Assembly: GCF_000259275.1 (NCBI RefSeq)
Contig: NC_017735.1
Coordinates: 1,054,001-1,118,000 of the forward strand
Length of the DNA stretch: 64,000 nt
Reading direction: 5' to 3'
From: Helicobacter cetorum MIT 99-5656
Lineage (GTDB): Bacteria; Campylobacterota; Campylobacteria; Campylobacterales; Helicobacteraceae
In this document: positions 16,176 to 26,101 of the stretch, one piece after another
How the letters are laid out: each line of letters opens with the position of its first letter
How positions within the stretch are numbered: position 1 is the first letter of the stretch
Program-made: the position numbers and the translations under genes
The notes under the pieces: model-generated
What the model saw: only the letters and a program-made list of their open reading frames with translations
The model's database searches: none
Told to the model about the DNA's origin: nothing

Positions 16176-17498
16176 ATGAAAGTAAATAAGGGCTTTAAAT
16201 TTCGTTTGTATCCTACCAAAGAGCAACAGACCAAATTACAACACTCTTTTTTTGTCTATAACCAAGCCTATAACATTTGCTTAAATCTACAACAAGAGCA
16301 ATACGAAAAAAACAAAGATTTACCCACTAAACAAAGAAAATGGCAAAAATCAAGCGAATTAGATAGTGCGATTAAGCACCATTTAAAAGCTAGGAATTTA
16401 AGTTTTAGTAGTGTAGTCGCTCAACAATCACGCATGAATGCAGAAAGAGCCTTAAGAGATGCCTTTAAAGTCAAAAATAGGGGCTTTCCTAAATTTAAAA
16501 ACTCTAAATTTGCTAAACAAAGTTTTACTTGGAATAATCAAGGCTTTTCTATCAAAGACTTTAACGAACGCTTTAAGATGTTTAACTTAATGAAAATGCC
16601 CTTAAAAATGCGTATGCATAGAGACTTACCCCTTAATGCTAAGATTAAACAAATCGTAGTCTCTTGCTCTCATCAAAAATATTTTGTTAGTTTTAGCATA
16701 GAATACGAAAAAGAGCTTAACACTATTAAAGAGCCTAGAAATTGTGTCGGTGTGGACTTAAATATCTATGATATAGCTTTAAGCGTTGATTTAAAAGAAT
16801 ATGAAAAACTAACCGACCTAGAACAATACCAAAAAGACATGAAAGAACTAGGTTTAAAAGTAGATGAAAATATCAATCTAAAACGACTTATTCCTACTTA
16901 TTCTAAACTACATTCTTTTAAAAAATACTCTAAAGAATTTAAAAGACTACAAAGAAAACAAAGCCGTAGGGTTTTAAAATCTAAACAAAATAAAATCAAA
17001 CTAGGAGGTAATTTTTACAAAACTCAAAAAAAATTAAACAAAGCCTTTGATAAATCAAGCTATCAAAAACTAGACAGATACCATAAAATCACAAGCGAAC
17101 TTTCAAAGCAATTTGAATTGATAGTAGTTGAAGACTTACAAATTAAGAACATGACCAAAAGAGCCAAACTCAAAAATGTTAAACAAAAGAGTGGGCTTAA
17201 TAAGTCTATACTAAATACTTCATTCTATCAAATCATCTCTTTTTTAGACTACAAACAACAGCATAATGGCAAATTGTTAGTGAAAGCTCCCCCACAATAT
17301 ACGAGTAAAACTTGTCATAGTTGTGGGCAAATCAACCACGAGCTTAAATTAAATCATAGAGAATATCTGTGTCAAAATTGCGGATATATAGAGCATAGAG
17401 ATATAAACGCCGCAAGTAATATTTTAAGCAAAGGGTTAAGTCTTCTTGGGTTAGGAAATAGCCTTGCAGACTTTAAAGAGCAAAGCCTTTCGTATTAG
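16176..17498 (+). CDS. tnpB: RNA-guided nuclease TnpB (IS copy 1)
   Basis: The 440-aa protein has an N-terminal helical/wedge region, then a split RuvC site: Asp194 (GVDLN), Glu319 (VVEDL) and Asp409 (HRDINAASN). A zinc ribbon (CHSCGQ...CQNCG) lies between the last two, so all catalytic residues are intact. TnpB proteins cut DNA beside a TAM, guided by an RNA from the element right end, and help retain the element after excision. The TAM here should equal the target TTTAT. Confidence 0.93.
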   Translation: MKVNKGFKFRLYPTKEQQTKLQHSFFVYNQAYNICLNLQQEQYEKNKDLPTKQRKWQKSSELDSAIKHHLKARNLSFSSVVAQQSRMNAERALRDAFKVKNRGFPKFKNSKFAKQSFTWNNQGFSIKDFNERFKMFNLMKMPLKMRMHRDLPLNAKIKQIVVSCSHQKYFVSFSIEYEKELNTIKEPRNCVGVDLNIYDIALSVDLKEYEKLTDLEQYQKDMKELGLKVDENINLKRLIPTYSKLHSFKKYSKEFKRLQRKQSRRVLKSKQNKIKLGGNFYKTQKKLNKAFDKSSYQKLDRYHKITSELSKQFELIVVEDLQIKNMTKRAKLKNVKQKSGLNKSILNTSFYQIISFLDYKQQHNGKLLVKAPPQYTSKTCHSCGQINHELKLNHREYLCQNCGYIEHRDINAASNILSKGLSLLGLGNSLADFKEQSLSY

Positions 17499-17574
17499 CA
17501 TTCAGTAGGGTGCTTTAGTTAGGAAGCTCCTCGCTTTAGCGAGGGGTGTTTCACCTATCTTGTCCCAATCTATA
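17400..17574 (+). ncRNA. Predicted omega (reRNA) guide transcript, copy 1
   Basis: In this family the 3' end of tnpB and the right end form the scaffold, and the first roughly 16-20 nt outside the element form the guide. The right-end hairpin (CCTCGCTTTAGCGAGG, 17527-17544) ends 10 bp before the element border at 17554. The guide would begin CTATCTTGTCCCAATCTATA (17555-17574). The 5' boundary is arbitrary. This is inference from family biology, not from a seen promoter. Confidence 0.45.
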
Positions 17575-17849
17575 ATGCGTTTGATTTCTTTTTTTAAAAT
17601 ACAATCTAGCCACATTCTCATCGCCCTACCATTACCCTCTAAGAAAGGGTGGGCAATATTCATCTCTACATATTTTTCTATTATTTCATCAAAGTTATTT
17701 GGGGCATGCTCTCAATTTTAGGCAAGATAACATCTAAATACAAAACATTATGAATGTCTAGTAAGCCCTTAATGGTGCTTACTTCAAAACTATCTATTAT
17801 CCCCTTTTGAATAAGGTTTTTAGCCATTTTAAGGCTTTGTTTATCTATT
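17555..17849 (-). pseudogene. fic: Decayed fic (Fic-domain AMP-transferase) gene
   Basis: Read leftward, one frame gives [23 protein letters not shown], then the next frame gives [18 protein letters not shown] and [18 protein letters not shown]. The HPFxEGNGR Fic motif is intact, but the gene has lost its start, an internal stretch between DIHN and the [11 protein letters not shown] part, and one base (frameshift near 17700). It is cut off by the IS right end after the IIDWDKI stretch. H. pylori carries a similar fic gene. The protein cannot be made as it stands. Confidence 0.8.
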
Positions 17850-17877
17850 TAAGTTCAAGGGCTAACCTTAATAAAAA

Positions 17878-19029
17878 TTATCTTTCTAAAAACAAATCTT
17901 TTTCTTGGATTTCATTTTCTTCGCTTAAAATCGCCGCCCTTTCTACTACGCCTAAAAGTTCTCGCACATTGCCATGCCAAGAGTATTCTAAAAGGCGTTT
18001 AATGGCGTTCTTTGAAAAAGATTTTTGCCCTAGATGATAAGCATTACACACTTCTTTAAGCTTAATCTCAGCAATAGGTAAAATCTCTTCTACTCTCTCT
18101 CTTAAAGGCGGAATAGCTATAGGCACAATTTGTAAGCGGAAAAACAAATCTTCTCTAAATTCTTTTAAAGCGATTTTTTCTTTCATGTTGGCGTTGGTGG
18201 CCGAAATGAAACGCACATCAATTTTTATGCTCTTATTATCGCCAAGTCGTGTAACTTCCTTTTCTTGAATGACTCTTAAAAGCTTGCTTTGTAGCTGAAT
18301 TGGCATTTCAGCGATTTCATCTAAGAATACCGTTCCTTTATTCGCGCTTTCAAAAAGCCCCATTTTAGGGGTGGTAGCGTCAGTAAACGCCCCTTTTTGA
18401 TACCCAAAAAGCTCGCTTTCTAATAAATGCTCTGGAATGGCGGACATATTAATTGCCATAAAGGGGTGTTTAGCACGATTAGAATTTTGGTGGATAAAAT
18501 GAGCGAAAACTTCCTTGCCTACGCCACTTTCGCCTAGTAGCATGACATTGGCGTCAGTGCTTGCGACTTTTAAAGCTTGGCGTTTGACTTCTTCTAGGGC
18601 AGGGGAAGTGGCTAAAAAGCTGTGTTTTTGAGTGGGGGTTTTTTTAAGGGGTTTTTCTAAGGGGTGTTTTTTTTGAAATTCTAAAACCTTTTTGGTGCGA
18701 TAAATGGATTCTAAAAGGAGTTCTGGTTTGAAAGGTTTTTGGAAAAAGTCTTTCACGCCTAAGCGGATAGAATCAATGGCTTTATTCAAGGTCGCATTGC
18801 CGGTGATGACAATGGATTCGTATTTGCCTTCTAAAAGGCGTAAAAATTCTAAGCCATCCATATGGGGCATGTTAATATCTGTGATGATTAAATCAAAGCT
18901 TTCATCTAATTTAGCTAGGGCGTCTTTGGGGTTTTTGAAACTCACAATTTCTAAGTCATCTTGGAGCTCAAAAAAAAGCTCTAGGCTTTTACGCATGTTA
19001 ATATCATCTTCTACAATGGCGATTTTCAT
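17878..19029 (-). CDS. flgR: Sigma-54 activator FlgR
   Basis: The 383-aa protein has a receiver with phospho-acceptor Asp51 (LIITDINMPH), then an AAA+ domain: Walker A GESGVGKE (about 167-174), the sigma-54 loop as GAFTDA where most activators have GAFTGA, and Walker B VFLDEIAEMP. It ends right after the AAA+ domain (ERAAILSEEN..) with no helix-turn-helix, as known for H. pylori FlgR, which activates RpoN-dependent flagellar genes from solution with the kinase FlgS. It overlaps the next gene by 4 bp. Confidence 0.95.
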   Translation of the reverse strand: MKIAIVEDDINMRKSLELFFELQDDLEIVSFKNPKDALAKLDESFDLIITDINMPHMDGLEFLRLLEGKYESIVITGNATLNKAIDSIRLGVKDFFQKPFKPELLLESIYRTKKVLEFQKKHPLEKPLKKTPTQKHSFLATSPALEEVKRQALKVASTDANVMLLGESGVGKEVFAHFIHQNSNRAKHPFMAINMSAIPEHLLESELFGYQKGAFTDATTPKMGLFESANKGTVFLDEIAEMPIQLQSKLLRVIQEKEVTRLGDNKSIKIDVRFISATNANMKEKIALKEFREDLFFRLQIVPIAIPPLRERVEEILPIAEIKLKEVCNAYHLGQKSFSKNAIKRLLEYSWHGNVRELLGVVERAAILSEENEIQEKDLFLER

Positions 19030-19508
19030 TCTTCTTCCTTTCTAAAAATATCTAAGGACAGCACATTTCCTGCTAGGCTCGCTCTAACGCTTAGGGCTTT
19101 AAGATTGAGTATGCTTGTGGTGGTAGTGCCATTTTTATAGCTATTGTCATAATGTGTGATAGCCACTTGGCTTTTTAAAAGGCAGTCTATGATTTGCTCT
19201 TTTTCTTGTTTTAAGGCTCTTTCTAGGAGCGAATTTTCTAAGCGTGCTTGGAGTATGGGGTCTTTAGTTTCTGTTGTGGGTAAATCTTTCGCCACGATTA
19301 AACAATGATAGTCTAAGACATAGGGGGCTGTTTTGATACGGCTTGCTATGGGTTTAGAAATGGAGTATTCTTCGCCTATAACTCTTGCGTCAACGACTTT
19401 TAAACGATACGAGATTAAAAATTCTTGGTTTTCTAGGGGGCTAAAAGCTTGCAAGAAAGCCCCTATCAAGAAAGCCCCTAGCAAATAAAAGAATAAAAAG
19501 AAGCGCAT
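19026..19508 (-). CDS. Conserved Helicobacter exported protein (HP0702-like)
   Basis: The 160-aa protein begins with an uncleaved anchor or signal sequence (FFLFFYLLGAFLIGAFLQAF, residues 3-22). The rest is a mixed soluble domain with one Cys pair (YHCLI, IIDCLL). No family function is known to me. It overlaps gyrA by one base and flgR by four, so it is cotranscribed with both. Confidence 0.7.
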   Translation of the reverse strand: MRFFLFFYLLGAFLIGAFLQAFSPLENQEFLISYRLKVVDARVIGEEYSISKPIASRIKTAPYVLDYHCLIVAKDLPTTETKDPILQARLENSLLERALKQEKEQIIDCLLKSQVAITHYDNSYKNGTTTTSILNLKALSVRASLAGNVLSLDIFRKEEE

Positions 19509-21994
19509 TAGTCAAACAAATTTTGCTTAGGAGAGTTTTCTAAATTTTCTGGCTCTTCTTCTTTGGGGCAAGAATTGACATACACGACTTTATCAGCGGT
19601 GTCTATGAGTTTCACCCCACTAGCATTTCTTCCGGTCTCTCTAATATCTTTGATAGAAACTCTAATCATTTTCGCACTTGCAGTGAGTATCATCAAATCT
19701 AGGTTTTCATCATCTACGCTGATAATGCCTACTAAATTGCCGGTTTTTTTAGTGAGTTTCATGCCAATCACGCCCTTACCCCCACGAGATTGTTCTCTAT
19801 AAGACTCTGCTAAGGTTTGCTTGCCTAGCCCATTTTCACTCACGCTCAAAAGCTTGTTATTGTCATCATAGATAACGACTGCACCCACAACAAAATCATT
19901 TTCAGCAAGTCTTATGCCCCTAACCCCACGACCAACTCGCCCGATTTCTCTCACATCTTCTAAAGGGAACTTAATAAAAGTGCCAGAATGTGAGGCAATG
20001 AGTAAATGCTTAGAATTTTTATCCACAATTTTTGCGGTTACTAATTCATCATCTTCATCTAAATTAATCGCTTTGATACCGCTATAACTTCTATTGCTAC
20101 CAAATTCGCTTAAATTCGTGCGTTTTACGACACCATTTTTAGTGAAAAAAGCTAGTGAGCGTTCATCGCTAAAGTCTTTGGTGCTTAAAGTTGCCATAAT
20201 CTTTTCATCAGGGGCTAGTGAGATTAAGTTAACTATAGCTTTACCCATAGCGGTTCTACTTGCTTCTGGGATTTTATAGACTTTCAAATGATACAACTGA
20301 CCTTTATTGGTGATAAAGAGCAAAATATCATGCGTGTTAGCCACAAAAAAGCTCTCAATAAAATCATCTTCATAAGTGCTGCCAGATAGCTTGCCCTTAC
20401 CGCCACGATTTTGCCTCTCATAGACTTTTAAATCCACTCTTTTAACATAGCCTTTATGGCTCATGCTCACCACCATAGGCTCATTAGCGATTAAATCTTC
20501 TATATCAATATTTTCATAAGATTCTTGAATTTCAGTGCGTCTTTTGGAAGAAAACTGCTCTTTAACTTCTAAAAGCTCTGTTTTTACGACTTCATTTAAG
20601 CGAGTTTCACTCTTTAAAATGCCATTTAAATCATCAATGAGTTCTAGCAAGTTTTGATACTCTTCTTTGATTTTATCTCTCTCTAGGCCGGTTAAGCGTT
20701 GCAAACGCATTTCCAATATGGCTTTGCTTTGAATTTCACTCAAACTAAAACGCTCCATTAAAGCGTTTTTAGCTACTTCGGGGCTCTCACTTGTTTTAAT
20801 GAGTTGCACGATTTCATCAATATTATCTAATGCTATTAAGTAACCTTCTAAAATATGAGCTCGTGCTTTGGCCTTTTCTAATTCAAATATGGTGCGTCTA
20901 ATGACTATGGTTTTTCTATGGCTTAAGAAAAGGTGTAAGAGTTCTAAAAGTGTGAAAATCTTAGGTTCTTTATTATAAATGGCGAGCAAGATAATGCTAA
21001 AGGTGGTCTCCATAGTGGTGAGCTTGTAGAGATGGTTTAAGACAATTTCACTCATCGCATCTCTTTTTAACTCAATCACCACTCTAATGCCCTCTCTATC
21101 AGATTCATCACGCACTTCACTAATGCCCTCAATTTGTTTGTCTCGCACTAAATCGCTGATTTGTTCTACTAATTTGGCTTTATTGGTTTGATAGGGCATT
21201 TCATCTAAAACAATGATGTCTTTATTCTTAGTCTTTTCTACATGCACTTTGGCTCTAACTTTCACACGCCCTCGCCCTGTTTTATAAGCCTCAATAATAC
21301 CCACCTTACCATAGATGATTCCTCCAGTTGGGAAATCTGGCCCTTCAACAAATTCTAAGATTTCATTCAATTCAGCGTTAGGGTTTTCTAGCACATGCAC
21401 TAAAGCGTCTATGATTTCATCAATTCTATGCGGCGGTATAGAAGTAGCCATACCTACTGCAATACCATTAGCCCCATTGACTAAGAGATTAGGCAGACGG
21501 CTTGGTAAAATATCAGGCTCTTTTAAGGTGTCATCATAGTTAGGCACAAAATCTATGGTGTCTTTGTCAATATCTCTTAAAATTTCTTCACTCGCTTTTG
21601 TCATGCGAGCTTCGGTATAACGCATAGCAGCGGCATTATCGCCATCAATAGAGCCAAAGTTTCCTTGCCCATCTACTAATTCTAAACGCATAGAAAAATC
21701 TTGTGCCATTCTAACTAGGGCATCATAAACGGCAGTATCGCCATGGGGGTGGTATTTACCAATAACATCACCCACAATCCTAGCACTCTTTTTGTAAGCG
21801 ACTTTAGAAGTGAGACCTAGCTCATTCATCGCATATAAAATACGCCTATGAACGGGCTTTAAGCCATCTCTAGCATCAGGTAAGGCACGCCCAATGATGA
21901 CGCTCATGGAATAAGCTAAATAACTCTCTTCAATAGAAGAATCAATTCCTACTTCTATAATATTTTTGTCTTTCTCAATCAAGCTATCTTGCAT
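19508..21994 (-). CDS. gyrA: DNA gyrase subunit A
   Basis: At 828 aa it matches H. pylori GyrA. The catalytic Tyr lies in [10 protein letters not shown] (about 119-128) and the quinolone region reads [13 protein letters not shown], with Thr87 and Asp91, both seen in susceptible H. pylori. The coiled coil and six-bladed C-terminal DNA-wrapping domain follow, with the GyrA box motif QSRGGKG near residue 735. GyrA cuts and rejoins DNA to introduce negative supercoils with GyrB. It heads the gyrA-HP0702-flgR unit; the short gap from dgkA (15 bp) suggests it continues from the genes upstream. Confidence 0.97.
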   Translation of the reverse strand: MQDSLIEKDKNIIEVGIDSSIEESYLAYSMSVIIGRALPDARDGLKPVHRRILYAMNELGLTSKVAYKKSARIVGDVIGKYHPHGDTAVYDALVRMAQDFSMRLELVDGQGNFGSIDGDNAAAMRYTEARMTKASEEILRDIDKDTIDFVPNYDDTLKEPDILPSRLPNLLVNGANGIAVGMATSIPPHRIDEIIDALVHVLENPNAELNEILEFVEGPDFPTGGIIYGKVGIIEAYKTGRGRVKVRAKVHVEKTKNKDIIVLDEMPYQTNKAKLVEQISDLVRDKQIEGISEVRDESDREGIRVVIELKRDAMSEIVLNHLYKLTTMETTFSIILLAIYNKEPKIFTLLELLHLFLSHRKTIVIRRTIFELEKAKARAHILEGYLIALDNIDEIVQLIKTSESPEVAKNALMERFSLSEIQSKAILEMRLQRLTGLERDKIKEEYQNLLELIDDLNGILKSETRLNEVVKTELLEVKEQFSSKRRTEIQESYENIDIEDLIANEPMVVSMSHKGYVKRVDLKVYERQNRGGKGKLSGSTYEDDFIESFFVANTHDILLFITNKGQLYHLKVYKIPEASRTAMGKAIVNLISLAPDEKIMATLSTKDFSDERSLAFFTKNGVVKRTNLSEFGSNRSYSGIKAINLDEDDELVTAKIVDKNSKHLLIASHSGTFIKFPLEDVREIGRVGRGVRGIRLAENDFVVGAVVIYDDNNKLLSVSENGLGKQTLAESYREQSRGGKGVIGMKLTKKTGNLVGIISVDDENLDLMILTASAKMIRVSIKDIRETGRNASGVKLIDTADKVVYVNSCPKEEEPENLENSPKQNLFD

Positions 21995-22009
21995 GTTTCT
22001 CCCTAAAAT

Positions 22010-22435
22010 TTAATTACTTTGATAGAGCATTAAAAGATAACGCCCCCAAATAAAAGCCCAAAAAATTAGCCCTATGAGCTGGGCTGAACTAGCAATATCC
22101 TTAGCCTTTTTAGCTAGGGGGTGAAATTCTGTGCCGGTATAATCTACAGCCTTTTCAATAGAGCTGTTAAAGAGTTCAATAACCACCGATAGGAAGCAAG
22201 GCAAAATCAATAGCCCCCATTCTAAAAAATCCTTAGCAAGATAGCTTGCTAGAATGATACAAATTAGAGCTAAGATTAATACTTGTCTAAAAGCGCTCTC
22301 TTCTATCCATGCACATTTAAGCCCGTCTTTAGAATAAAAAAAGGCTTTAATAATGCGTTTAATGCCTTTTGCTTTTTGGGGCTTTAGGGGCGGATTTGTA
22401 TTCATCAAATTATTTAACACTAAACTCGTAGGCAT
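22010..22435 (-). CDS. dgkA: Diacylglycerol kinase
   Basis: The 141-aa protein has three membrane helices (about 54-68, 72-90, 114-134) and the family signature VIELFNSSIEKAVDYTG (about 84-100), where the Glu and Asn residues form the active site. It phosphorylates diacylglycerol to phosphatidic acid. A possible later start is at MNTNPP (residue 12). Its 5' end overlaps the previous gene by 26 bp, so the two are coupled. Confidence 0.93.
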   Translation of the reverse strand: MPTSLVLNNLMNTNPPLKPQKAKGIKRIIKAFFYSKDGLKCAWIEESAFRQVLILALICIILASYLAKDFLEWGLLILPCFLSVVIELFNSSIEKAVDYTGTEFHPLAKKAKDIASSAQLIGLIFWAFIWGRYLLMLYQSN

Positions 22436-23369
22436 TAAAAAGATTTTCTTTAAGGCTTTCTAGCATGGCATTAAAGCTAAGTTTAGTCGTGTCTTTAACT
22501 TGAGCGTTAAGCATAATCTCAGAGCGTTCATTCTTAGCCATTGCTTTAAAAGCGTTTAAAAACTCTTTCAAACTTTTTTGAAAAACATTATCTTTAAAAT
22601 CCAAATGAGTGGTGCTGGTTTCTTCTAAAAAATCAAGCGTAGTGTCATAGCTGGTATGGAAAATGCCTTTGTTCTCATTATAAAAAGGCTCTAAAAGGCT
22701 TTTAAGATGATGAGCTTGGATAGAAAAACCCCATTGAGAGATTAAAAAACGCATACTCTCTTGTAGTTTTTCTATAGCTTGAGTGTCTTTGGAAGTCAAA
22801 GTTTTTAAGATGTGTTTAAAAGACAAGTTGTCTTGTGTAATCATAATGCCTTTTTGTGAAAAAGTGTAAGTAAGGATATTTTGTGGATTAGTCAAATGAC
22901 ATTTTAAATCGTTGTTTAAAGTCTTTTCATCTAAAGCATTGAATTGCAAAGAGCAATTTAAATGCGTGGGCTTAGCTTTTTCAAACAAACTATTGAGGTC
23001 TTTCAAGGGCATTTGAGCGGCTTTTTGATTGACTAATTGCTCTAAAATAGGGGATTTTATCTGAGATTTTATAGAGAGTGCAAGAGAGCTTTTGTCTAAA
23101 GAATTGATTTTAACACTCAAATTTTTAAAATCTACAAAAGGGGAATTTTTAGAGAGACTGAGTTCCTTTAAATTGCATGAGATTTTAAAAAGCCCTTCAC
23201 ATTCAAAAGGGGTGCTTGTGATAATAGGGTGGTGTTGCTCCAAAAGGGCGTTGAGATTAGCACTCAAAAATTTCTTAACCGACATGCTGGTAAAGAAAAT
23301 AAATACTCCTAAAAGCACACAAATTAAAGCCCCAGCAACTAAGCTAAAAGACATGATTTTTCTAGTCAA
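22410..23369 (-). CDS. Conserved Helicobacter membrane-anchored protein (HP0699-like)
   Basis: The 319-aa protein starts with one strong membrane segment (about 7-28, FSLVAGALICVLLGVFIFFTS) followed by a long periplasmic domain with three cysteines near 58-66 and 120-155. The rest is helical and charged. I do not recognise a function. It lies upstream of dgkA and 68 bp after lpxR in the same direction. Confidence 0.65.
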   Translation of the reverse strand: MTRKIMSFSLVAGALICVLLGVFIFFTSMSVKKFLSANLNALLEQHHPIITSTPFECEGLFKISCNLKELSLSKNSPFVDFKNLSVKINSLDKSSLALSIKSQIKSPILEQLVNQKAAQMPLKDLNSLFEKAKPTHLNCSLQFNALDEKTLNNDLKCHLTNPQNILTYTFSQKGIMITQDNLSFKHILKTLTSKDTQAIEKLQESMRFLISQWGFSIQAHHLKSLLEPFYNENKGIFHTSYDTTLDFLEETSTTHLDFKDNVFQKSLKEFLNAFKAMAKNERSEIMLNAQVKDTTKLSFNAMLESLKENLFNAYEFSVK

Positions 23370-23437
23370 AAATACCCTTTATTTCTCAAGCATGATAAAC
23401 TAGAATTGTAGCATAAAACCCTAAATATCATCTACAA

Positions 23438-24451
23438 TCAAAAAGCAAAATTCAATTCAAAAGTGCCAATTTGATGGTGCTTAGGTTGGGATTGAAAGGT
23501 TTTGCTAATATCCGTGAAAGTAACCGCCATTCTAAAACCCCGCCACATCATTGCTACACCCATTTCGCCACTATAAACAAAATATTCTAAATTAGCAATG
23601 CCCCTAGTCTCAGGACTATTGCCTTGAATGAAGATGTTAAAGGGTTGGAAGCGCCCAAAAGCCCCTACAAAAAAGTAGAGTGAAAACTTATCGCTATAGG
23701 GCATTCCACCGCTAAAATCAGTATTGACTTTATTTACACCATAATCTGCATCTAAGTTATATCCAAATCTAAAGAGTGAGCCTAGTTGGGCATAATCTCT
23801 TGCGTTACCAAGTTCTAAATTAAATCCGGGCATAAGTTCCATAGAAAAAAAACGAGTGGTTAAAAGGGGGACTTTTTTAAGCAATTGATAGTGTAATTCA
23901 AAGATAAATTCGTTTTTGAGTTGCCTACTCCAGCCATAAAATTGTGGGTCTTTTAAGCCTTGATGGACAAGGTGCTGGATTTGAGCGGCTAAAGAGTGTT
24001 GTCCTGTTGTGCCTAAAGAAAGCGTGAATAATTCCATGAAAGTTTTATGGCGGTTATACACATTCAAATTCACTCTTAAATACCCCCCATAAGGGTGGTT
24101 ATGATACAAATGCGTTAATTTCCTGTTTTTGAGCGTTGGAGTGTACATATCCTGTGCCAAAGAGATTCCAAAGCGAGTAACCCTAGGGCTTTTATTAAAA
24201 AATCCTAAATATGAAGCCCATTTCATATATTTGTTTTGAGATAAGTCAAACTCTTTAGTGGAAAAGCCTATTTGAGTGCCGGCGGTATAGTATTCATCAG
24301 TGGGCTTCATGATAGGTTTTAGGACATAAGCATCATTTTCAGAGAGCAAATTAATAGAATAGCGTTTGGACGGAGTTAGGGGGTCTGTCAAATCTTCTTT
24401 TGCCCATGCAAATATTCCTAAAAATAAACATAAAATAAATTTAAAAAACAA
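23438..24451 (-). CDS. lpxR: Lipid A 3'-O-deacylase LpxR
   Basis: The 337-aa protein has a signal peptide (1-17) and a beta-barrel pattern ending in Phe. The LpxR motifs are present: SENDAYVL (Asn-Asp near 38-39) and TDEYYTAGTQIGFS near the N-terminus, and the QHSLAAQIQHLVH stretch (about 151-163) with conserved Ser and His before GWSRQLKNE. LpxR sits in the outer membrane and removes the 3' acyl chains of lipid A, lowering endotoxicity. H. pylori has this gene (HP0694). IS copy 2 lies 236 bp upstream; no regulatory site was recognised. Confidence 0.85.
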   Translation of the reverse strand: MFFKFILCLFLGIFAWAKEDLTDPLTPSKRYSINLLSENDAYVLKPIMKPTDEYYTAGTQIGFSTKEFDLSQNKYMKWASYLGFFNKSPRVTRFGISLAQDMYTPTLKNRKLTHLYHNHPYGGYLRVNLNVYNRHKTFMELFTLSLGTTGQHSLAAQIQHLVHQGLKDPQFYGWSRQLKNEFIFELHYQLLKKVPLLTTRFFSMELMPGFNLELGNARDYAQLGSLFRFGYNLDADYGVNKVNTDFSGGMPYSDKFSLYFFVGAFGRFQPFNIFIQGNSPETRGIANLEYFVYSGEMGVAMMWRGFRMAVTFTDISKTFQSQPKHHQIGTFELNFAF

Positions 24452-24614
24452 AACACTTCCTTAGATTATTATGATTAGGGGTTATTCTAATAAGAAGGCT
24501 CTATTATAGAGCGTTTTAGCTTATAGTAAAGTTATAAGAATTTTTTAGATTTTCTAAACTCACATATGCACAATATTTAATAATCTTTTAGATAATATAA
24601 TTTAAAGGGTAATG

Positions 24615-24686
24615 CTACATTCTTTTTCGCAAAGTTTCATACCATTTTAGAGCTTTTTCTTCTCCCTTATAAAGTTTTAAAGTGTC
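24615..24686 (-). pseudogene. 3' end of the restriction gene cut off by IS copy 2
   Basis: These 23 codons plus stop (DTLKLYKGEEKALKWYETLR, then KRM) continue in frame from the ORF on the other side of the element: ...EFIQAIY joins DTLKLY exactly at TTTAT|GAC. Removing the 1938-bp element restores one reading frame. Confidence 0.85.
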
Positions 24687-24742
24687 GTGAAACACCCCTC
24701 GCTAAAGCGAGGAGCTTCCTAACTAAAGCACCCTACTGAATG

Positions 24743-26065
24743 CTAATACGAAAGGCTTTGCTCTTTAAAGTCTGCAAGGCTATTTCCTAACCCAAGAAGA
24801 CTTAACCCTTTGCTTAAAATATTACTTGCGGCGTTTATATCTCTATGCTCTATATATCCGCAATTTTGACACAGATATTCTCTATGATTTAATTTAAGCT
24901 CGTGGTTGATTTGCCCACAACTATGACAAGTTTTACTCGTATATTGTGGGGGAGCTTTCACTAACAATTTGCCATTATGCTGTTGTTTGTAGTCTAAAAA
25001 AGAGATGATTTGATAGAATGAAGTATTTAGTATAGACTTATTAAGCCCACTCTTTTGTTTAACATTTTTGAGTTTGGCTCTTTTGGTCATGTTCTTAATT
25101 TGTAAGTCTTCAACTACTATCAATTCAAATTGCTTTGAAAGTTCGCTTGTGATTTTATGGTATCTGTCTAGTTTTTGATAGCTTGATTTATCAAAGGCTT
25201 TGTTTAATTTTTTTTGAGTTTTGTAAAAATTACCTCCTAGTTTGATTTTATTTTGTTTAGATTTTAAAACCCTACGGCTTTGTTTTCTTTGTAGTCTTTT
25301 AAATTCTTTAGAGTATTTTTTAAAAGAATGTAGTTTAGAATAAGTAGGAATAAGTCGTTTTAGATTGATATTTTCATCTACTTTTAAACCTAGTTCTTTC
25401 ATGTCTTTTTGGTATTGTTCTAGGTCGGTTAGTTTTTCATATTCTTTTAAATCAACGCTTAAAGCTATATCATAGATATTTAAGTCCACACCGACACAAT
25501 TTCTAGGCTCTTTAATAGTGTTAAGCTCTTTTTCGTATTCTATGCTAAAACTAACAAAATATTTTTGATGAGAGCAAGAGACTACGATTTGTTTAATCTT
25601 AGCATTAAGGGGTAAGTCTCTATGCATACGCATTTTTAAGGGCATTTTCATTAAGTTAAACATCTTAAAGCGTTCGTTAAAGTCTTTGATAGAAAAGCCT
25701 TGATTATTCCAAGTAAAACTTTGTTTAGCAAATTTAGAGTTTTTAAATTTAGGAAAGCCCCTATTTTTGACTTTAAAGGCATCTCTTAAGGCTCTTTCTG
25801 CATTCATGCGTGATTGTTGAGCGACTACACTACTAAAACTTAAATTCCTAGCTTTTAAATGGTGCTTAATCGCACTATCTAATTCGCTTGATTTTTGCCA
25901 TTTTCTTTGTTTAGTGGGTAAATCTTTGTTTTTTTCGTATTGCTCTTGTTGTAGATTTAAGCAAATGTTATAGGCTTGGTTATAGACAAAAAAAGAGTGT
26001 TGTAATTTGGTCTGTTGCTCTTTGGTAGGATACAAACGAAATTTAAAGCCCTTATTTACTTTCAT
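24743..26065 (-). CDS. tnpB: RNA-guided nuclease TnpB (IS copy 2)
   Basis: 440 aa, protein identical to copies 1 and 3, with the RuvC triad (Asp194, Glu319, Asp409) and zinc ribbon. The adjoining guide, reading outward from the right end, would be GACACTTTAAAACTTTATAA (minus strand 24686-24667), which is restriction-gene sequence next to TTTAT in the empty site. Confidence 0.93.
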   Translation of the reverse strand: MKVNKGFKFRLYPTKEQQTKLQHSFFVYNQAYNICLNLQQEQYEKNKDLPTKQRKWQKSSELDSAIKHHLKARNLSFSSVVAQQSRMNAERALRDAFKVKNRGFPKFKNSKFAKQSFTWNNQGFSIKDFNERFKMFNLMKMPLKMRMHRDLPLNAKIKQIVVSCSHQKYFVSFSIEYEKELNTIKEPRNCVGVDLNIYDIALSVDLKEYEKLTDLEQYQKDMKELGLKVDENINLKRLIPTYSKLHSFKKYSKEFKRLQRKQSRRVLKSKQNKIKLGGNFYKTQKKLNKAFDKSSYQKLDRYHKITSELSKQFELIVVEDLQIKNMTKRAKLKNVKQKSGLNKSILNTSFYQIISFLDYKQQHNGKLLVKAPPQYTSKTCHSCGQINHELKLNHREYLCQNCGYIEHRDINAASNILSKGLSLLGLGNSLADFKEQSLSY

Positions 26066-26101
26066 AGAAAGATTTTAGCATAATTTAGTTAAACTTGGTC
26101 T

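Larger units (their letters stand above)
15617..17554 (+). mobile_element. IS200/IS605-family element, copy 1
   Basis: Ends were set by aligning the flanks of the three copies: all share CCCAACAAAGCG at the tnpA side and GTTTCAC at the tnpB side, 1938 bp in total. The tnpA-side flank is TTTAT (15612-15616) in every case, the expected target just 5' of the left end. Left-end hairpin CTCCGTCCTTTAGGGCGGAG and right-end hairpin CCTCGCTTTAGCGAGG are the subterminal structures TnpA recognises. There is no target duplication, as usual for this single-strand mechanism. The flanks here are an older TnpA relic and a truncated fic gene. Confidence 0.9.

Noticed and set aside
17807-18037. Rightward ORF over the start of the flgR end
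   Set aside because: It is antisense to flgR and the fic relic.
21732-21740. GyrA Thr87 as a quinolone-resistance change
   Set aside because: Thr and Asn at 87 both occur in susceptible H. pylori as far as I know, and Asp91 is intact.
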